DNA from: DASYKT01 sp963718105
GTDB lineage: Bacteria; Acidobacteriota; Blastocatellia; Pyrinomonadales; Pyrinomonadaceae
NCBI GenBank assembly: GCA_963718105.1
Contig: OY970352.1
Location: 3,348,001 to 3,412,000 of the forward strand
DNA: 64,000 bases
Reading direction: 5' to 3'
Shown one piece after another: positions 61,664 to 64,000 of the stretch. The position numbers and the translations under genes are program-made. The notes below the pieces were generated by a model. The model was given only the letters and a program-made list of their open reading frames with translations. It was not told the DNA's origin and made no database searches. Numbering within the stretch: position 1 is the first letter of the stretch; each line of letters starts with the position of its first letter.

Positions 61664-63913
61664 TCAGGAATACAGGTTCATCAAAACTTTTTCCGGTGTA
61701 AAGGGCGCATCGAATTTCAGGTTCGCGTCGTCTTTAAACGCCTTGATCGCATTTCTGATCGCGAAGTACGAGCCGATGCCGTACATGAGCGGTGGTTCGC
61801 CGACGGCTTTGGAGTTAAAGATAGCGAGATTTTCGCGGTCGGTTTCAAGCGGGATAAATTCGATCTCGCGCGGCACGGAATGAATGTCTGGAACTTTATA
61901 GGTCGAAAGCGCGTTTGAGCGTAAGCGTCCTTGCGCGTCATAGACGACCTCTTCCATCGTCATCCAGCCGATGCCCTGCACGATGCCGCCTTCGATCTGC
62001 CCGAAATCGACCGCCGTATTCATCGAGCTGCCGAAATCGTGGCAGGCCTTAACATAATCGACCTCATACCGCCCGCGCAGGCAATCGACCGTCACGCCGG
62101 TGATCGCGGTGCCGTACACGTGATAGGCGAAGGGATGGCCCTTTGCCGTGCCCCAATCGAAATTGATGCCGGGCGTAGCATAGTGCGCGTGTTCGCTTAA
62201 GCAGACGCGCTGGAGATACGCTTCATTTAACAGCGTGTTCCAATCGAGGCTCGTTTTCTCGCCTTTGTTGCATACAAAGCCCTTTTCGAGCGTGATATCT
62301 TCTACACCTTTTGCCTCGACCAAAGGCAGCGCAACTTCTTTCAAACGCCGTGATATTTCCTCGCACGCCATCAGCGTTGCTTTGCCGTTCAGATCGGCGG
62401 CTGCAGAAGCGGCGGTCGGCGAGGTGTTGGCAATACGGAGCGTGTTGGTCGTGTGCACGCGAACGCTTTCGATCGGCAGCGAAAAAACTTCGGCGGCGAC
62501 CTGCGCCATCTTTGTGTTGACACCCTGCCCCATCTCGACCGCGCCGGTCGAAACCGCCACGCTGCCGTCGGTATAAACGTGCACCAGCGAACGCGCCTGG
62601 TTCATCGGAGTTTTGGTAAATGAGATGCCAAAACAGATCGGCATCAGCGCCACGCCTTTTTTCAAATACTTGCTGGTCTTATTGAATTCGTCGGCTTCGC
62701 TTTGCAGCGCGGTAAAATCAAATTTCTCGTCAGCCTGCGCCCAGGTGGTTTCCGCTTCGCTTTCGGCCAGTTGACCATAAGGAAATTCATCGCCGCTGCG
62801 TAAAAGATTTTTTCGCTGAATTTCGGCAGATGAAACTCCCAATTTATCGGCCGCGTGCGCGATCGCGGCTTCAATGACGAACATTCCCTGCGGCCCGCCG
62901 AAGCCGCGAAAGGCGGTGTTTGGCGGCAGGTGAGTGCGGCAGCTATAAGCAGCGACCGTCACATTCGGGATGTAATAGGAATTCGTGCAATGAAAAAGCG
63001 TGCGCTCAAGCACGGGCGGCGAAAGATCGGCCGATGCGCCGGCGTTTTGAAAAAACTCGGCTTCGTAGGCGGTGATCTTCAGGTCTTTATCCAAACCGAT
63101 CTTATAATCCGAAGAATAAGGATGGCGCTTGCCCGTCATGCGCATGTCTTCCATCCGGTGCAGCGCATATTTTACCGGACGCCGCGTCAACTGCGCTCCG
63201 ACCGCGCAGATCGCCGCCCAGGCATTGGCCTGATCTTCCTTGCCGCCAAATCCACCGCCTAACCGCGTGACATCCACCTCGATCTGGTGCATCGGCAAAT
63301 CTGTGACGCGGGAAACTGCCCGCTGAACCGCGGTCGGCCCCTGCGTAGAAGAATAAACTTTCAAGCCGCCTTGCTCGGCCGGCACGGCATACGCGCCCTG
63401 TGTTTCGATATAGAGATGCTCTTGCCCGTTCTGCTCCGTGCGGCCGGCAAAAACGTGTTCGCAATTCTGAAAAGCGGTTTCGGTGTCACCCAGTTTGAAA
63501 CGTTTTGGCGGAACTATCAGATCGTTGTTCGCATACGCCACGCGCGGATCGGTCACCACCGGCAGCGGCCCGATCTCAGCCGTGATCTGTTTTGCCGCGT
63601 GACGGGCCTGCTCTTCCGTTTCGGCCAATATGATAGCGATCGGCATCCCTTGAAAATGGACTTCCGCGTCGGCCAGCAAAGGCTCGTCCGGGATAACCCC
63701 GCCTATTTCATTCTCGCCGACAATGTCTTTGGCAACGATTATTTTATGAACGCCCGCGCATTTTTCGGCTTTCGATATATCGACGCTTTTTAATTTACCG
63801 TGCGCCACCGGCGAATCAAACACGCATGCAAACAGCGTCCCTCTGAGCAGAGGGATATCGTCCAGATAAACCGATTCGCCGCGGACGTGTGTTTTTGAGT
63901 CGAGATTTTTCAT
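61664..63913 (-). CDS. Xanthine-dehydrogenase-type oxidoreductase, molybdopterin subunit
   Basis: 749 residues. N-terminal aldehyde-oxidase/xanthine-dehydrogenase a/b hammerhead domain (about 1-115: HVRGESVYLDDIPLLRGTLF) followed by the two molybdopterin-binding halves. Motifs are VTRLGGGFGGKEDQANA, LPPNTAFRGFGGPQGMFVIE, AVEMGQGVNTKMAQVAAEVF, NTSPTAASAAAD and the catalytic-Glu segment KAVGEPPLMYGIGSYFAI. The protein corresponds to the large subunit of separate-chain xanthine dehydrogenases that hydroxylate purines. The substrate could be another heterocycle or aldehyde. The FeS and FAD subunits are not in the window and may lie upstream, beyond the right edge. Confidence 0.92.
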   Translation of the reverse strand: MKNLDSKTHVRGESVYLDDIPLLRGTLFACVFDSPVAHGKLKSVDISKAEKCAGVHKIIVAKDIVGENEIGGVIPDEPLLADAEVHFQGMPIAIILAETEEQARHAAKQITAEIGPLPVVTDPRVAYANNDLIVPPKRFKLGDTETAFQNCEHVFAGRTEQNGQEHLYIETQGAYAVPAEQGGLKVYSSTQGPTAVQRAVSRVTDLPMHQIEVDVTRLGGGFGGKEDQANAWAAICAVGAQLTRRPVKYALHRMEDMRMTGKRHPYSSDYKIGLDKDLKITAYEAEFFQNAGASADLSPPVLERTLFHCTNSYYIPNVTVAAYSCRTHLPPNTAFRGFGGPQGMFVIEAAIAHAADKLGVSSAEIQRKNLLRSGDEFPYGQLAESEAETTWAQADEKFDFTALQSEADEFNKTSKYLKKGVALMPICFGISFTKTPMNQARSLVHVYTDGSVAVSTGAVEMGQGVNTKMAQVAAEVFSLPIESVRVHTTNTLRIANTSPTAASAAADLNGKATLMACEEISRRLKEVALPLVEAKGVEDITLEKGFVCNKGEKTSLDWNTLLNEAYLQRVCLSEHAHYATPGINFDWGTAKGHPFAYHVYGTAITGVTVDCLRGRYEVDYVKACHDFGSSMNTAVDFGQIEGGIVQGIGWMTMEEVVYDAQGRLRSNALSTYKVPDIHSVPREIEFIPLETDRENLAIFNSKAVGEPPLMYGIGSYFAIRNAIKAFKDDANLKFDAPFTPEKVLMNLYS

Positions 63914-63921
63914 TCAAGTAT

Positions 63922-63999
63922 CGCCGGCGTCTCGCCGGCTGTTATGCCTGTTGTAGCGCTGGCGTCTCGCCGGCAGTCGTGAGGGCGTCCCGCCCTCAC
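63922..63999. repeat. GC-rich repeat cluster at the window edge
   Basis: Two near-identical 18-mers, CGCCGGCGTCTCGCCGGC (63922-63939) and a version at 63958-63975, are themselves imperfect palindromes. A third palindrome, GTGAGGGCGTCCCGCCCTCAC (63979-63999), follows. This looks like a dispersed short palindromic repeat upstream of the molybdopterin-subunit gene. It may continue beyond the window. Confidence 0.65.
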
Positions 64000-64000
64000 T

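Overview
The window looks like a chromosomal segment of an Acidobacteriota genome, most likely class Blastocatellia. This is inferred from the gene families, not from a marker-gene search. The pointers are two Oar-like carboxypeptidase-regulatory/TonB-dependent outer-membrane proteins, a 'VWFA-related acidobacterial' protein, a TIGR02999-type ECF sigma factor next to a Ser/Thr kinase-TPR protein, three secreted proteins ending in the same FG-GAP/VCBS propeller, and TrmFO. There is no rRNA, CRISPR array, complete insertion sequence or prophage. One tRNA gene, tRNA-Thr(CGT), is present.

Layout. 1-9.2 kb (minus strand): the 5' part of an Oar-like receptor, a small secreted protein, a cupredoxin, a B12-dependent radical SAM enzyme and a 1.8k-residue secreted SBBP/Ig/FG-GAP protein with its own terminator. 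9.5-15 kb (minus): a tight four-gene operon (PQQ-type propeller, a membrane-anchored protein of four related modules, two TPR proteins). It diverges from an ECF sigma factor and Ser/Thr kinase-TPR gene (15.1-18.2 kb, plus). 18-25.7 kb: DUF3592-like protein, unknown secreted protein, MscS channel, AraC regulator and a delta-60/FG-GAP protein. 25.7-32.4 kb (minus): multicopper oxidase, a companion cupredoxin and a full Oar-like receptor. 32.5-41.2 kb (minus): a Sec-type RHS toxin gene with its Imm21-type immunity gene, followed by a decayed array of displaced RHS C-terminal cassettes, and preceded by another FG-GAP protein. 41.8-49.8 kb: tRNA-Thr, a zinc-ribbon protein, then trmFO, a TauE-type permease, a small membrane protein, a VWA protein, xerC, a DUF4328 protein and a cupin protein. 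49.9-55.7 kb (minus): a subtilisin-like protease and an ECF sigma / soluble zinc-finger anti-sigma / TPR-CHAT operon. 55.9-64 kb (minus): histidine phosphatase, exonuclease III, nusB, ribH, a YggX-like protein, a peroxiredoxin, an XdhC-type factor and the molybdopterin subunit of a xanthine-dehydrogenase-type enzyme.

The most interesting region is 32.5-35.4 kb. A 161-bp piece of the RHS core (35189-35349) is repeated almost exactly at 33455-33616. It is followed by a frameshifted toxin tip, an intact small immunity-like gene, and a second tip that looks like an ADP-ribosyltransferase toxin and carries three in-frame TAG codons. This looks like a record of successive toxin-tip replacements at one RHS locus. 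Also notable are several families of intergenic palindromes, including a ~119-bp element present in two inverted copies 37 kb apart plus a fragment, and three structurally different secreted proteins that share the same six-repeat FG-GAP tail.
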